Positions 16,511-25,045 of a stretch of DNA of 64,000 bases are shown here, piece after piece. Made by a program: the position numbers and the translations under genes. The notes beneath the pieces were generated by a model. The model had not been told where the DNA came from. It ran no database searches and was given only the letters and a program-made list of their open reading frames with translations. Each line of letters starts with the position of its first letter. The first letter of the stretch is position 1. Origin of the DNA: Planktothrix sp. FACHB-1365 (GTDB taxonomy: Bacteria > Cyanobacteriota > Cyanobacteriia > Cyanobacteriales > Microcoleaceae); NCBI RefSeq assembly GCF_014697575.1, contig NZ_JACJSC010000005.1:62001-126000 (forward strand), in the 5' to 3' direction.

Positions 16511-19500
16511 ATGCCTAAAAGATCTAAAAAAACAAACGAAAACCAATTAAATTTATTTAGCCAGCCCATCCTAGATCAGCAATTTAATAGTGAGGATGAA
16601 GAATGGTCGCCAGATGATGATTATGGAGAAGGACTTGAACAAAAAAGTCGTCCTATTGAAACACAACCTCCTGAATTAATTCCCCTTAAAATCTTGAAAG
16701 ACGCAATTAAAGCTCAAAATCCTGATGATGTCGTTATGCAGGACTTGAGTGAGTATGTATTATCAAACTTATTGCGAGTTGGTATAGGAGTAACTGCAAA
16801 AGGCGGAAAATTTTTTGACAAGATTGATGAAAAACGAGAAGAGACGGGGGAACCTCCAGTTCGGCGAGATAATGCTGGAGATCAATCTCTTAACACTCAT
16901 TTACTGAATGGATTATTCCCAGCTAATTTAATTGAGCAACGTTTAGAACAACTGGATACAACAGTACAGCGTGTTGTCAAAGAACAAGAGCGGAGACTGG
17001 CGATCGCTGGATTTATTCTACATGATTTCGAGAAATTTGATTATCAACGATTTCCCAATATGCCTGAACAGTATAAGGCAGTACCAAAAGATCAGATTCG
17101 CAAGTTATCTTTAGAGGAACATCGAGAAATCATTGATATTCTTATTAAAGAATTAAATCTTGACCGATTTCTATACCCTAATCAGCCAGAGGAATATCAA
17201 AAACATATAGATGATTTACTCTATATTGCTTATAATGCTCAAAAACGTAATGATACAAACTTAAATACTTCAGAATTTGGGTTAAACAAACTCACACTCA
17301 AAGGCAAGCAACCTAAAACTTTAGTTGACCTTGCCTATTTGGCAGATTCTCTAGCTTCTGTGATTAAACATCCACAGGATATAGATGTTCCCAAGCTACA
17401 AGATTTAATTCACTCTTTAAGTGATGGGCAACTAAAATTTACTTATCACAGCATTGCAGAAAATCGAGGGGTGCTGACGAATGTTATTAACAATGCCTTA
17501 ATGGATGAGCATACAGGACTCAACCGTAAAGATTGTCAATATTTTCCCCCGTTTTGCCATTACTATGAACCCTTGCTGTATCTCCCTACAGGAATCATTT
17601 ATCTTCAACATAAAAATGCACCTCCAATTTCAACAGAAAACCTGCCAGAAAAAGTAATTGATAAGATCAAAAATCTTTGTATAGAGGAATTAAAACAACA
17701 ACAAAAAGGTTTTGTACGAGAAGGTAAAGGGATGAAATATGCTGAATATTATGAGCTATTTTTTGATGATATTGCTTTGATTAAAGTCGCTCTTGATGCC
17801 ACTCGTAATACTGTCAAGAGCAGTAAAGCTCAAGATCGCAGCCAAAGCCTTCAAGAATTTCAAAAAAAAGGAGGTTTATCGGCTCAATACAATTTTGAAT
17901 TTTCTAGTGATGTTCGGATTGATCAATTAGCAGAATTTGGGGATTTAGTTACTCGAAAAATTTGGTCTGATAGAGTTGCGAAAATTATTGATGAGAATAA
18001 GAAAAACAAGAGCAACAAGGCAGGAGGAACTGTTCAACTGCCTGATGATCTGAATTCGAGTGAACAATTAGTTTATAAAATTATCGAATTTTGGAATTTA
18101 GGTGAATATTTACCTGCCGTTAAAGAAATTCAGAATATTAATGGAAAACTGAAGGAACTAAAACTTAAAGGTAATACAGGCGGTCTTCCTTTAGAATGGT
18201 ATTATTTAGCAGCTAAGTATATTGAGCATCATCCTAGTTTAGAAGATATTCAAACCACAGGAGAAGATTTAATTACTTACCTTGCTGAACTTCTAAATCC
18301 TATTTTACAACAAAATAAATCAGCGAATGATGGATGGGAAGATCTGCGCTTATGGCTCAAACAAGTGGTGATGTTACCTACTGGCAATAAGACTGAAGCT
18401 GATCAGTTTCTAAAAGAACTAAAATACTATCAATCAGCAAAACAACCTGGACGGGGTAAGCAGCTAATTTGTTCAATTTCTCATTCCGCTTACACTGTGA
18501 AAGAACAAATGGAATCGGCTGTTTTATTTACACCCCAAGTTTATACAAATAAACAAATGCTGCGGGGTACTAATGCCAAACGAAATATCTCTAGTATTGC
18601 TCAAATTGAGTTGATGTTGCGTCAAATTTTAATGAGTAAGACCCAAGCAGTCGGAAAAAGCTTTGAAGATGGAAAATATCGGTACTTGTACTTTTATCCA
18701 ACCTATTATTTTACTCCTGAAACGAATTGTTTTTTAGCAAAAGCTTATGATCAAATTGTTCAAACTCGCTTTGATACAGGGATACGAAATCACTTCATCA
18801 GTCAAGATTTGCAAGCCGATTTTTCTTTAGAACGTTATCAAAGTGTAGATTTGTTCAAACTATCTGAAGGTAAAAAATCAACAACAGATGAAAAAACAGA
18901 AACCAAGAAAAGCTTAATTTTCAAGCTCAACTATCCAGAAGAACAACCCTTAACATTTTATTTCATGGCATTGCCACCCGAAAAACGAGGCAAAACTGAA
19001 CCGACGGATACAGAATCTTGGGTGATGCCAACTTGGTTAGGATTTGCATTCCCTATGATTTTAGATGTCAAAACCGTTGTTTCAGAATCTCCTATTCCAC
19101 CGTTTACGGATGGGACAGAATTTGAACAAACAGTATTTTTAGATAGTGCGCCTCAAGCCTTCCGAGTTTTAACTCAAGAAGAACGTTTTCGTCTCGATTA
19201 TATTCTGGAAGGATGGGAGAAAAAGCAATCTAAATATCCTGCACCTTTAAAAGTTTTAACGGCTGCTTATGCAATTAATTTGGATGTTAATGCTCGACAA
19301 ACAAAAAAAGGCTATAACCCCAACTGGGGAAAATTATCGGAACTGGCACGAGATTTTGAAACGAGCCCTCTTTATGTTTTTAGTTATCTAAAAAATTGGG
19401 TACGTTCTCAAAATCTAGAAACTCCTAGCAAGGCTAAAATTCGACTCTATGCCTATCAATTCTATCCTTGCTTTGACCCTCATGTTGAATACAACTTTGA

Positions 19501-20011
19501 ATTAGAGGATTGGACTATGACTGAACAATCAAAACTGCACCACCCTAAAAAATTAACAGAGTTATATCGCAAATTCTATCGAGCGAAATCTACTAAAGGC
19601 AAACCCACAAAAGCAAATGCTATTTTGAAACCGATTGATGAGGCGGCTGATGTTATTTTGAAAGCTGAATTAAGTTGGTGTCAAGGTGAAGCAATGGTTG
19701 ATGCTGTTGCTGCACGACTGTTTAGTTTAATGAATCGAGTTCACAGTTCCACCGCAGAAGGACGATGGGTTTTCAAAAATAGTGAACGAGATCAGGAAAG
19801 AGAGACAATTTTAGATTTTGCTCGATATTTTGTTCTGGAAGTTTTTGAAGGAACATTTAAAGGCGATCGCGCTCGTTTAGCAGGTCGTCAACTCAACTTA
19901 ATTCGGGATACTTGCGAATTTATATATCGCCTAGAAGATGATAAAGAATACCGAGCAAGGAAACCATCTGATGATGATTCAAAAGGAGGTGATTCGCAAG
20001 AAGAAGAATAA
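16511..20011 (+). CDS. cas10d: Type I-D effector large subunit Cas10d (Csc3)
   Basis: 1166 aa, the usual size for Cas10d. The HD nuclease motif is HDFEKFD at residues 171-177 (AGFILHDFEKFDYQRF); in I-D systems this domain cuts DNA. The body is a long helical and palm-like region without a GGDD cyclase motif. The last 165 residues form the helical bundle equivalent to a small subunit, and carry an internal start (see the Cas11d entry). The protein recognises the PAM and scaffolds the I-D Cascade together with Csc2, Csc1 and crRNA. The start ATG at 16511 lacks a strong RBS (AGAGGTTTAATAAAA before it is moderate). It is followed after 56 bp by csc2. Confidence 0.95.
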   Translation: MPKRSKKTNENQLNLFSQPILDQQFNSEDEEWSPDDDYGEGLEQKSRPIETQPPELIPLKILKDAIKAQNPDDVVMQDLSEYVLSNLLRVGIGVTAKGGKFFDKIDEKREETGEPPVRRDNAGDQSLNTHLLNGLFPANLIEQRLEQLDTTVQRVVKEQERRLAIAGFILHDFEKFDYQRFPNMPEQYKAVPKDQIRKLSLEEHREIIDILIKELNLDRFLYPNQPEEYQKHIDDLLYIAYNAQKRNDTNLNTSEFGLNKLTLKGKQPKTLVDLAYLADSLASVIKHPQDIDVPKLQDLIHSLSDGQLKFTYHSIAENRGVLTNVINNALMDEHTGLNRKDCQYFPPFCHYYEPLLYLPTGIIYLQHKNAPPISTENLPEKVIDKIKNLCIEELKQQQKGFVREGKGMKYAEYYELFFDDIALIKVALDATRNTVKSSKAQDRSQSLQEFQKKGGLSAQYNFEFSSDVRIDQLAEFGDLVTRKIWSDRVAKIIDENKKNKSNKAGGTVQLPDDLNSSEQLVYKIIEFWNLGEYLPAVKEIQNINGKLKELKLKGNTGGLPLEWYYLAAKYIEHHPSLEDIQTTGEDLITYLAELLNPILQQNKSANDGWEDLRLWLKQVVMLPTGNKTEADQFLKELKYYQSAKQPGRGKQLICSISHSAYTVKEQMESAVLFTPQVYTNKQMLRGTNAKRNISSIAQIELMLRQILMSKTQAVGKSFEDGKYRYLYFYPTYYFTPETNCFLAKAYDQIVQTRFDTGIRNHFISQDLQADFSLERYQSVDLFKLSEGKKSTTDEKTETKKSLIFKLNYPEEQPLTFYFMALPPEKRGKTEPTDTESWVMPTWLGFAFPMILDVKTVVSESPIPPFTDGTEFEQTVFLDSAPQAFRVLTQEERFRLDYILEGWEKKQSKYPAPLKVLTAAYAINLDVNARQTKKGYNPNWGKLSELARDFETSPLYVFSYLKNWVRSQNLETPSKAKIRLYAYQFYPCFDPHVEYNFELEDWTMTEQSKLHHPKKLTELYRKFYRAKSTKGKPTKANAILKPIDEAADVILKAELSWCQGEAMVDAVAARLFSLMNRVHSSTAEGRWVFKNSERDQERETILDFARYFVLEVFEGTFKGDRARLAGRQLNLIRDTCEFIYRLEDDKEYRARKPSDDDSKGGDSQEEE
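19517..20011 (+). CDS. cas11d: Cas11d small subunit from an internal start within cas10d
   Basis: An in-frame ATG at 19517 is preceded by TTAGAGGAT with GAGGA 7 nt before the ATG, a good Shine-Dalgarno. Translation from there gives 164 residues (MTEQSKLHHPKKLTEL...), entirely the C-terminal helical bundle of Cas10d. Internal translation of Cas11d from the 3' end of cas10d has been shown for a cyanobacterial I-D system. The placement and RBS here fit; expression is inferred. Confidence 0.65.
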   Translation: MTEQSKLHHPKKLTELYRKFYRAKSTKGKPTKANAILKPIDEAADVILKAELSWCQGEAMVDAVAARLFSLMNRVHSSTAEGRWVFKNSERDQERETILDFARYFVLEVFEGTFKGDRARLAGRQLNLIRDTCEFIYRLEDDKEYRARKPSDDDSKGGDSQEEE

Positions 20012-20067
20012 TTTTTGTTAGATTTGCTAGATTCTGTTCATTCAACCACAATTACTGGAGATTTACG

Positions 20068-21117
20068 ATGACTTTTCTGAAAACAGTTAACTCTAAAAAG
20101 CTCTTTCAAGCTGAAATTCCCTACAAACCAATGGGGAAATATGTACATTTTATCACAGTCCGTGTTACCGAATCTTATCCCCTTTTCCAAACCGATCAAG
20201 AACTAAATAAAGCTAAAGTTCGAGCAGGTTTAAAACGGGAAAATCGCGCTCCCATTAGTCGCTTAACCATGTTTAAACGGAAACAGTCAACCCCTGAACG
20301 TTTAGTTGGTCGAGAACTGTTGCGAAATTATGGTTTAATGACGGCTGAAGAATGCGAATACAATGTCAGATTTGCAATGGATAATCCTGATTGTATTATC
20401 TATGGATTTGCTATTGGTGATTCGGGTTCAGAAAAGTCAAAAGTCGTTGTTGATACTGCTTTCTCTATCACCCATTTTGACGATTCCCATGAATCTTTTA
20501 CACTCAATGCTCCTTATGAAAATGGAACAATGGCTGCAAAAGGCGAAAAAAAAGAACTGGGACAAGGAAAAAATAGTCCAGGCAAATTAGATGGAGAACT
20601 TGGAAGTACAACATCTCGAATTAATCAGCAAGATCATATACGTCCCCAAGTTTTCTTTCCGAGTATTATTACTCTTAAAGATCCAACAGAAGCAAGCTTT
20701 TTGTATGTTTTTAATAACATCTTGCGTACCAGTCGCTACGGCGCACAAACAACTCGCACAGGTAAAATGCGAAATGAATTAATAGGAGTCGTTTTTGCAG
20801 ATGGAGAAATTACCAGTAATCTTCGCTGGACTCAGGCAATTTATGATCAATTTTCAACAGAAACCCTTCAATCTCTTGAGCCTTTAGATGAGGATGATGT
20901 TATGGAATATGCTGAAGTAGCTATCAAGAGTTTATTACAGGATGAACCTATTGTTCATACTGATTTTATTGGTAACGAGTTTCAGACCTTACTTCAGGAA
21001 GTCAAAGCTCTGACAAGTCAGGAAGAATCTCTTAAAGCAATTCTACAAAAAGCAGATGCAGAAGCTAAACAATATGCTTCTGATCATATTAAAGGCAAGA
21101 AAAAAGCTGAAGTGTAA
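20068..21117 (+). CDS. csc2: Type I-D backbone subunit Csc2 (Cas7d)
   Basis: 349 aa. It matches the Csc2/Cas7d family: a Cas7-type RRM protein that lines the crRNA as the helical backbone of I-D Cascade. Recognisable parts include KYVHFITVRVTESYPLF near the N-terminus, a Lys/Gly-rich middle loop (AKGEKKELGQGKNSPGKLDG), and the conserved NNILRTSRYGAQTTRTGKM segment that contacts RNA. The start ATG at 20068 has GGAGATTTACG before it. Csc1 follows after 13 bp. Confidence 0.94.
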   Translation: MTFLKTVNSKKLFQAEIPYKPMGKYVHFITVRVTESYPLFQTDQELNKAKVRAGLKRENRAPISRLTMFKRKQSTPERLVGRELLRNYGLMTAEECEYNVRFAMDNPDCIIYGFAIGDSGSEKSKVVVDTAFSITHFDDSHESFTLNAPYENGTMAAKGEKKELGQGKNSPGKLDGELGSTTSRINQQDHIRPQVFFPSIITLKDPTEASFLYVFNNILRTSRYGAQTTRTGKMRNELIGVVFADGEITSNLRWTQAIYDQFSTETLQSLEPLDEDDVMEYAEVAIKSLLQDEPIVHTDFIGNEFQTLLQEVKALTSQEESLKAILQKADAEAKQYASDHIKGKKKAEV

Positions 21118-21130
21118 CGGAGTCCAACTA

Positions 21131-21841
21131 ATGACAATAATCTATCGTTGCACAATAGAACTGCATGATAGCCTTTATTTTGCTACCCGTGAAATTGGGC
21201 GACTCTATGAAACGGAACCCATTCTGCATAATTATGCCCTTTGTTATGCGTTGGGTTTAATTGATAACCCTTCCTATCAAACAACGGTTGCTGAGGAAGA
21301 TTCCTATCGTTATTTCTGTCCTGAACAAGTGCCTAAATATGAGCAACATTTAACGCCTTTGAATCAACAGGGAATTTATGTGACTCCAGCCCGAACAGTT
21401 AACTATACGGCAGTTCTCAACACTTGGAAATATGCCAATAATAACTATCATGTTGAGATGGAGAAAACCCAGAAGAATATTCCCAGTTTTGGCAGAACAA
21501 AAGAAATTGCTCCCGAAAGCAAGTTTGAGTTTTTTATCATTACTGAAAACTCTTTAAAACTGCCAAAATGGATTCGTTTAGGAAAATGGGCAAGTAAGGC
21601 AGAGTTAACGATAGAAGAATTACCACAACCTAAACGGCATCCAGAGAATGAATTTATTTTTCCCTATCCTTTGAATCCTCTGGATGTGATGTTTACCCAT
21701 CAAGTTTTGAGTTACGACACGATTAATATGCCTCCGGTTAGTTTAATTCGTAATGTCAGAATGCGAGGTGAATATTACAGCGTTCAAATAGGGAAAGAAA
21801 CCTTAAAAATTCCTGCTCAAATGCAATACCGTTTTCATTAA
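21131..21841 (+). CDS. csc1: Type I-D subunit Csc1 (Cas5d)
   Basis: 236 aa from the ATG at 21131, which follows ACGGAGTCCAACTA. A frame extended by 25 residues overlaps csc2 and is not needed. The start MTIIYRCTIELHDSLYFATREIGRLYETEPILHNYALCYALG is typical of Csc1. Csc1 caps the crRNA 5' handle in the I-D complex. Its start lies 13 bp past the csc2 stop, so the two are cotranscribed and probably coupled. Confidence 0.94.
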   Translation: MTIIYRCTIELHDSLYFATREIGRLYETEPILHNYALCYALGLIDNPSYQTTVAEEDSYRYFCPEQVPKYEQHLTPLNQQGIYVTPARTVNYTAVLNTWKYANNNYHVEMEKTQKNIPSFGRTKEIAPESKFEFFIITENSLKLPKWIRLGKWASKAELTIEELPQPKRHPENEFIFPYPLNPLDVMFTHQVLSYDTINMPPVSLIRNVRMRGEYYSVQIGKETLKIPAQMQYRFH

Positions 21842-21848
21842 TCTGTCA

Positions 21849-21907
21849 GGTGGGTAAGGAAATTAATCTATCGGTATTAACCGTTGTTTTTCATCCTCTC
21901 ACCCACC
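21849..21907 (+). promoter_or_regulatory. Long-loop hairpin between csc1 and cas6
   Basis: GGTGGGT at 21849-21855 pairs perfectly with ACCCACC at 21901-21907. Inside is a short CGGT/ACCG stem followed by TTGTTTTT. The structure fills the 89-bp csc1-cas6 gap and could attenuate or process the cas mRNA. Confidence 0.35.
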
Positions 21908-21930
21908 CAGCACATTATTAAGATTTAATT

Positions 21931-22752
21931 ATGCCACATAGTCTTGTTCTCAATTTGTTGCCACTTTCTACCATTCCTCCTAACTTTTTAACGGGACGAC
22001 ATCTTCATGCGTTATTTCTAACATTAGTCAGTTCTGTTGATGCAGAATTAGGGAATTATTTACATGAACAAAAAACTGATAAAGCATTTACCTTAAGTCC
22101 GTTACAAATCAGTAAAACAATTCATCAGAATGTTCTACAATGGCAACATAAGAAACCGATTTCAAGTGAAACCCCTTGCTGGTTAAGAATTTCTTTATTG
22201 GATGATAATTTGTTTAGTCATTTGAGTGGTTTATGGTTAAATCTTAATCCTAAAACACCTTGGCATTTAGGCCCTGCTGATTTACAAATTACCAGCATTT
22301 TAGGAACACCTCAATCAACTCAACCTTGGGCTAATTTTTCATCCTATGGTCAATTGTATGAACAAGCATCTGATGAAAACCGACAAATAGAATTGATTTT
22401 CTGTACGCCAACCGCCTTTCGTCAAAGCAATTTTGATTCGGCTTTACCGACGCGCGAGTGTGTGTTTGGGTCGTTATTAAGGCGTTGGAATCAATATGGT
22501 GGGATTCCATTTGAAGAGACTCTAATCGAACCAATTTTTCCGAGTTTCTTCAATATTAGAACGGAGATTTTAGCGGATTCTCGGAGTAAATTTATTGGCT
22601 GTGTGGGAGTGATGAATTTTAGAATTTTGGGAGATGTAGATCCAATGATTATTAAACAAATTAATACCTTAGCGGATTTTGCTCTGTATAGCGGTGTGGG
22701 ACGGAAAACACCGATGGGAATGGGAATGGTGAAGAGGGTTTTTAATAGCTGA
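21931..22752 (+). CDS. cas6: CRISPR pre-crRNA endoribonuclease Cas6
   Basis: 273 aa. The N-terminal LTGRHLHALFLTLV holds the conserved His region of Cas6. The C-terminal GVGRKTPMGMGMVKRV is the Gly-rich loop that ends Cas6 proteins. It cuts the repeat at the base of its AATCCCT/AGGGATT hairpin to leave an 8-nt ATTGAAAC handle (family knowledge). The start ATG at 21931 follows an AT-rich leader. Confidence 0.93.
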   Translation: MPHSLVLNLLPLSTIPPNFLTGRHLHALFLTLVSSVDAELGNYLHEQKTDKAFTLSPLQISKTIHQNVLQWQHKKPISSETPCWLRISLLDDNLFSHLSGLWLNLNPKTPWHLGPADLQITSILGTPQSTQPWANFSSYGQLYEQASDENRQIELIFCTPTAFRQSNFDSALPTRECVFGSLLRRWNQYGGIPFEETLIEPIFPSFFNIRTEILADSRSKFIGCVGVMNFRILGDVDPMIIKQINTLADFALYSGVGRKTPMGMGMVKRVFNS

Positions 22753-22799
22753 CGGTTGCATGAATTGTCTATTTTCTGCTAAATAAGGTTAGGTTAATT

Positions 22800-23396
22800 A
22801 TGGAAACCATTGATTATATTGCGATTTCGTCTTTGAATCATTTTGCCTATTGTCCCCATCGCTGTTGGCGAATGTTTTGTGCAGGGGAATTTGTTGATAA
22901 TCAGTATACCATAGAAGGAACGAGTTTGCACGATCGCGTTCATAGTTTTGGAGAACAAAATCGTGAGGAAATTTGGCAAGTTCGGGCGGTTTGGTTGAAA
23001 TCTGAACGTTATAAATTAATTGGAAAATCGGATTTAATTGAATCACAGTCAGGAGAATTTTACCCTGTAGAATATAAACGGGGACGGAAAGGGGAATGGG
23101 ATAATGATGAAATGCAGGTCGTGGCGCAAGCGTTATGTTTAGAAGAAATGACGGGTAAAATAGTAACGAAGGGTTATATTTATTATGCTCAATCTCATCA
23201 ACGTCAACCTGTGGATATTTCCCCAATATTACGAGAACAAGCGATTAATATTATTGATCAAGTTTTCGATCTTTTACAAACGGGTCATCAACCTTTAGCA
23301 AGTTATCAAAAACGCTGTCAAGGTTGCAGTTTGTATGAATCTTGTTTACCGAAAATTGCTGCAAAAGTTAGTCGGTATCAAGAGGTGATTGTTTAA
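22800..23396 (+). CDS. cas4: CRISPR adaptation exonuclease Cas4
   Basis: 198 aa. It has the family layout: a first Cys near residue 18 (AYCPHRCWRMF), a RecB-like nuclease core (YPVEYKRGRKGEW, then MQVVAQALCLEEMTG), and a C-terminal Cys cluster (RCQGCSLYESCLP). Together these bind a 4Fe-4S cluster. Cas4 trims prespacers and selects PAM and orientation with Cas1-Cas2. It lies 47 bp after cas6. Confidence 0.95.
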   Translation: METIDYIAISSLNHFAYCPHRCWRMFCAGEFVDNQYTIEGTSLHDRVHSFGEQNREEIWQVRAVWLKSERYKLIGKSDLIESQSGEFYPVEYKRGRKGEWDNDEMQVVAQALCLEEMTGKIVTKGYIYYAQSHQRQPVDISPILREQAINIIDQVFDLLQTGHQPLASYQKRCQGCSLYESCLPKIAAKVSRYQEVIV

Positions 23397-23408
23397 GGTA
23401 AATATTGT

Positions 23409-23493
23409 AGTGCGAGCGTCCTCGCTCGCTAGTATTTACTTTATAGATCATAGACAGTAATTCTGTTGCGTGCGCTTCGCTTACACAACCTAC
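23409..23493. repeat. Two dispersed cyanobacterial palindromic repeats between cas4 and cas1
   Basis: GCGAGCG-TCCT-CGCTCGC at 23412-23429 and the sequence GTTGCGTGCGCTTCGCTTAC (from 23466) are typical dispersed repeats of cyanobacterial genomes. They widen the cas4-cas1 gap to 118 bp while cas1 and cas2 are 2 bp apart. They may disturb or process the cas transcript. Confidence 0.6.
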
Positions 23494-23514
23494 TATTTTT
23501 TTGAGGTTAATACA

Positions 23515-24519
23515 ATGGGAACGGTTTATGTTACGGTTAATGATTCGTTTATTGGTAAAACGGATGAACGGTTAACGGTAAAGGCGGATAAGAAAAATGT
23601 TCTGGATATACCGTTAATTAAGGTGGATGGTATTGTAATTCTAGGACGTTCAACGGTGTCTCCTGCGGTGGTTCAGGAACTTTTAGAACGACATATCCCG
23701 TTAACTTTTTTAACAAATACGGGGCGTTATTTAGGACGATTAGAACCGGAAATGACCAAGAATATTTTTGTCAGAAAAGCGCAATGGGAAGCAGCCGGAG
23801 AGTCGGAAAAAGCGTTACATTTAGTCCGGGGGTTTGTGCGCGGAAAATTGAAGAATTATCGGATGATTTTATTGCGACAAGGACGTAAATATTCTGAACT
23901 GGATTTAGAGGCTGCTTTGACTCGCTTGGATAATGCGATCGCTCCTATTTCTAATACGAATAATATTAACTCTTTAAGGGGTTTAGAAGGGGCGGGAAGT
24001 GCGGCTTATTTTGGAGCATTTGATCAGTTAATTCGGGGAGATGGATTTAGTTTTCAATATCGCAACCGTCGCCCTCCAACAGATCCCGTTAATTCTTTAC
24101 TCAGTTTTGGTTATTCTTTATTGTGTCATGATGTGCAAAGTGCGGTTAATTTAGTCGGGTTTGATCCCTATTTGGGTTATCTTCATGTTCAACATTATGG
24201 TCGTCCGAGTTTGGCTTTGGATTTAATGGAGGAGTTTCGACCGTTAATTGTGGATTCGATGGTATTAAGTGCGATTAATTTAAAGCAGTTGACTCCTGAT
24301 GATTTTACAACAGAACCGATTAGCAATGCGGTTTTAATGTCTCCTGAAGGACGGCGAACGTTTTTGAAATTGTATGAACAGAAAAAACAATCTAAATTCA
24401 AGCATCCGGTGTTGGGTCAACAATGTACTTATCAAGAGGCGTTTGAAATTCAAGCTCGTTTGTTAGGGAAATATTTGATGGGTGACATTGAAAAATATCC
24501 GCCTTTGGTGTTAAAATAA
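23515..24519 (+). CDS. cas1: CRISPR integrase Cas1
   Basis: 334 aa from the ATG at 23515 (MGTVYVTVNDSFIGKTDERL), preceded by TTGAGGTTAATACA. A frame that begins 15 residues earlier would read through repeat DNA. Family blocks are visible: a beta-rich N-terminal domain, then the helical catalytic domain with RGLEGAGSAAYFGAF (metal-binding Glu), VGFDPYLGYLHVQHYGRPSLALDLMEEFRPLIVD (catalytic His and Asp/Glu). Together with Cas2 and Cas4 it inserts spacers at the leader end. Confidence 0.96.
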   Translation: MGTVYVTVNDSFIGKTDERLTVKADKKNVLDIPLIKVDGIVILGRSTVSPAVVQELLERHIPLTFLTNTGRYLGRLEPEMTKNIFVRKAQWEAAGESEKALHLVRGFVRGKLKNYRMILLRQGRKYSELDLEAALTRLDNAIAPISNTNNINSLRGLEGAGSAAYFGAFDQLIRGDGFSFQYRNRRPPTDPVNSLLSFGYSLLCHDVQSAVNLVGFDPYLGYLHVQHYGRPSLALDLMEEFRPLIVDSMVLSAINLKQLTPDDFTTEPISNAVLMSPEGRRTFLKLYEQKKQSKFKHPVLGQQCTYQEAFEIQARLLGKYLMGDIEKYPPLVLK

Positions 24520-24521
24520 TT

Positions 24522-24794
24522 ATGTTTGTTGTGGTGTCTTACGATATTTCTGAGGATAAACGCCGCACGAAAATTCATTCGATCTTGAAATCCTATGGTC
24601 AATGGATGCAATATAGTGTGTTTGAGTGTGAATTGACCAATACTCAATATGCTAAATTGCGATCGCGTCTCAACAAAATTATTAACCCTGAAACGGATAG
24701 TATTCGCTTTTATTTCCTCTGTGCTTGTTGTCAGGGTAAGGTTGAACGTATCGGCGGCGAACAGTTACGGGATCATTCGATTTTCTTTGCTTAG
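24522..24794 (+). CDS. cas2: CRISPR adaptation protein Cas2
   Basis: 90 aa, normal length. It starts MFVVVSYDISEDKRRTKIHSIL with the conserved Asp after the first beta strand, followed by GQWMQYSVFECEL. It is the structural dimer that bridges two Cas1 dimers. It lies 2 bp after cas1, so the two are translationally coupled. The CRISPR leader begins right after its stop. Confidence 0.96.
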   Translation: MFVVVSYDISEDKRRTKIHSILKSYGQWMQYSVFECELTNTQYAKLRSRLNKIINPETDSIRFYFLCACCQGKVERIGGEQLRDHSIFFA

Positions 24795-25045
24795 TCGCGC
24801 CTACCTGTTGCTGTTGGGAAAAGAAATGCTAAAATAATCGCTGAAACCGTTATCGGTTCTGGGTTTAAACTGTTTCGCTCATCTTTTGCGGTTGTCGCAA
24901 TTTTTGTAAGCCTTGTCCTGAGAGAGTTTCAGCGTTTTTTTAGTTTTGCCTATTGTCAAGTCGATGGCTGAAATGGTATATTCTGATCAGGTTGTCGGAA
25001 TCGCACCTTGAAAACTAAATATATCAAGGGTTTCAGAAGCCTGCG
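24795..25045 (+). promoter_or_regulatory. CRISPR leader
   Basis: 251 bp between the cas2 stop and the first repeat. The half nearest the array is AT-rich, with GGTATATTCTG near 24975 as a possible -10 region for pre-crRNA transcription. The array reads away from it in plus orientation, shown by the GATTGAAAC end of every repeat. The cas2-proximal half holds a separate stem structure. Confidence 0.75.
24839..24941 (+). terminator. Structured RNA/terminator-like element in the leader
   Basis: CGCTGAAAC (24839-24847) pairs perfectly with GTTTCAGCG (24926-24934), which is followed at once by seven T. Within the 78-nt loop smaller stems are possible (ACCG-TTAT-CGGT at 24845-24856; GCG...CGC near 24889). 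It could end the cas mRNA and separate it from the array promoter, or be a small structured RNA. Confidence 0.55.
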
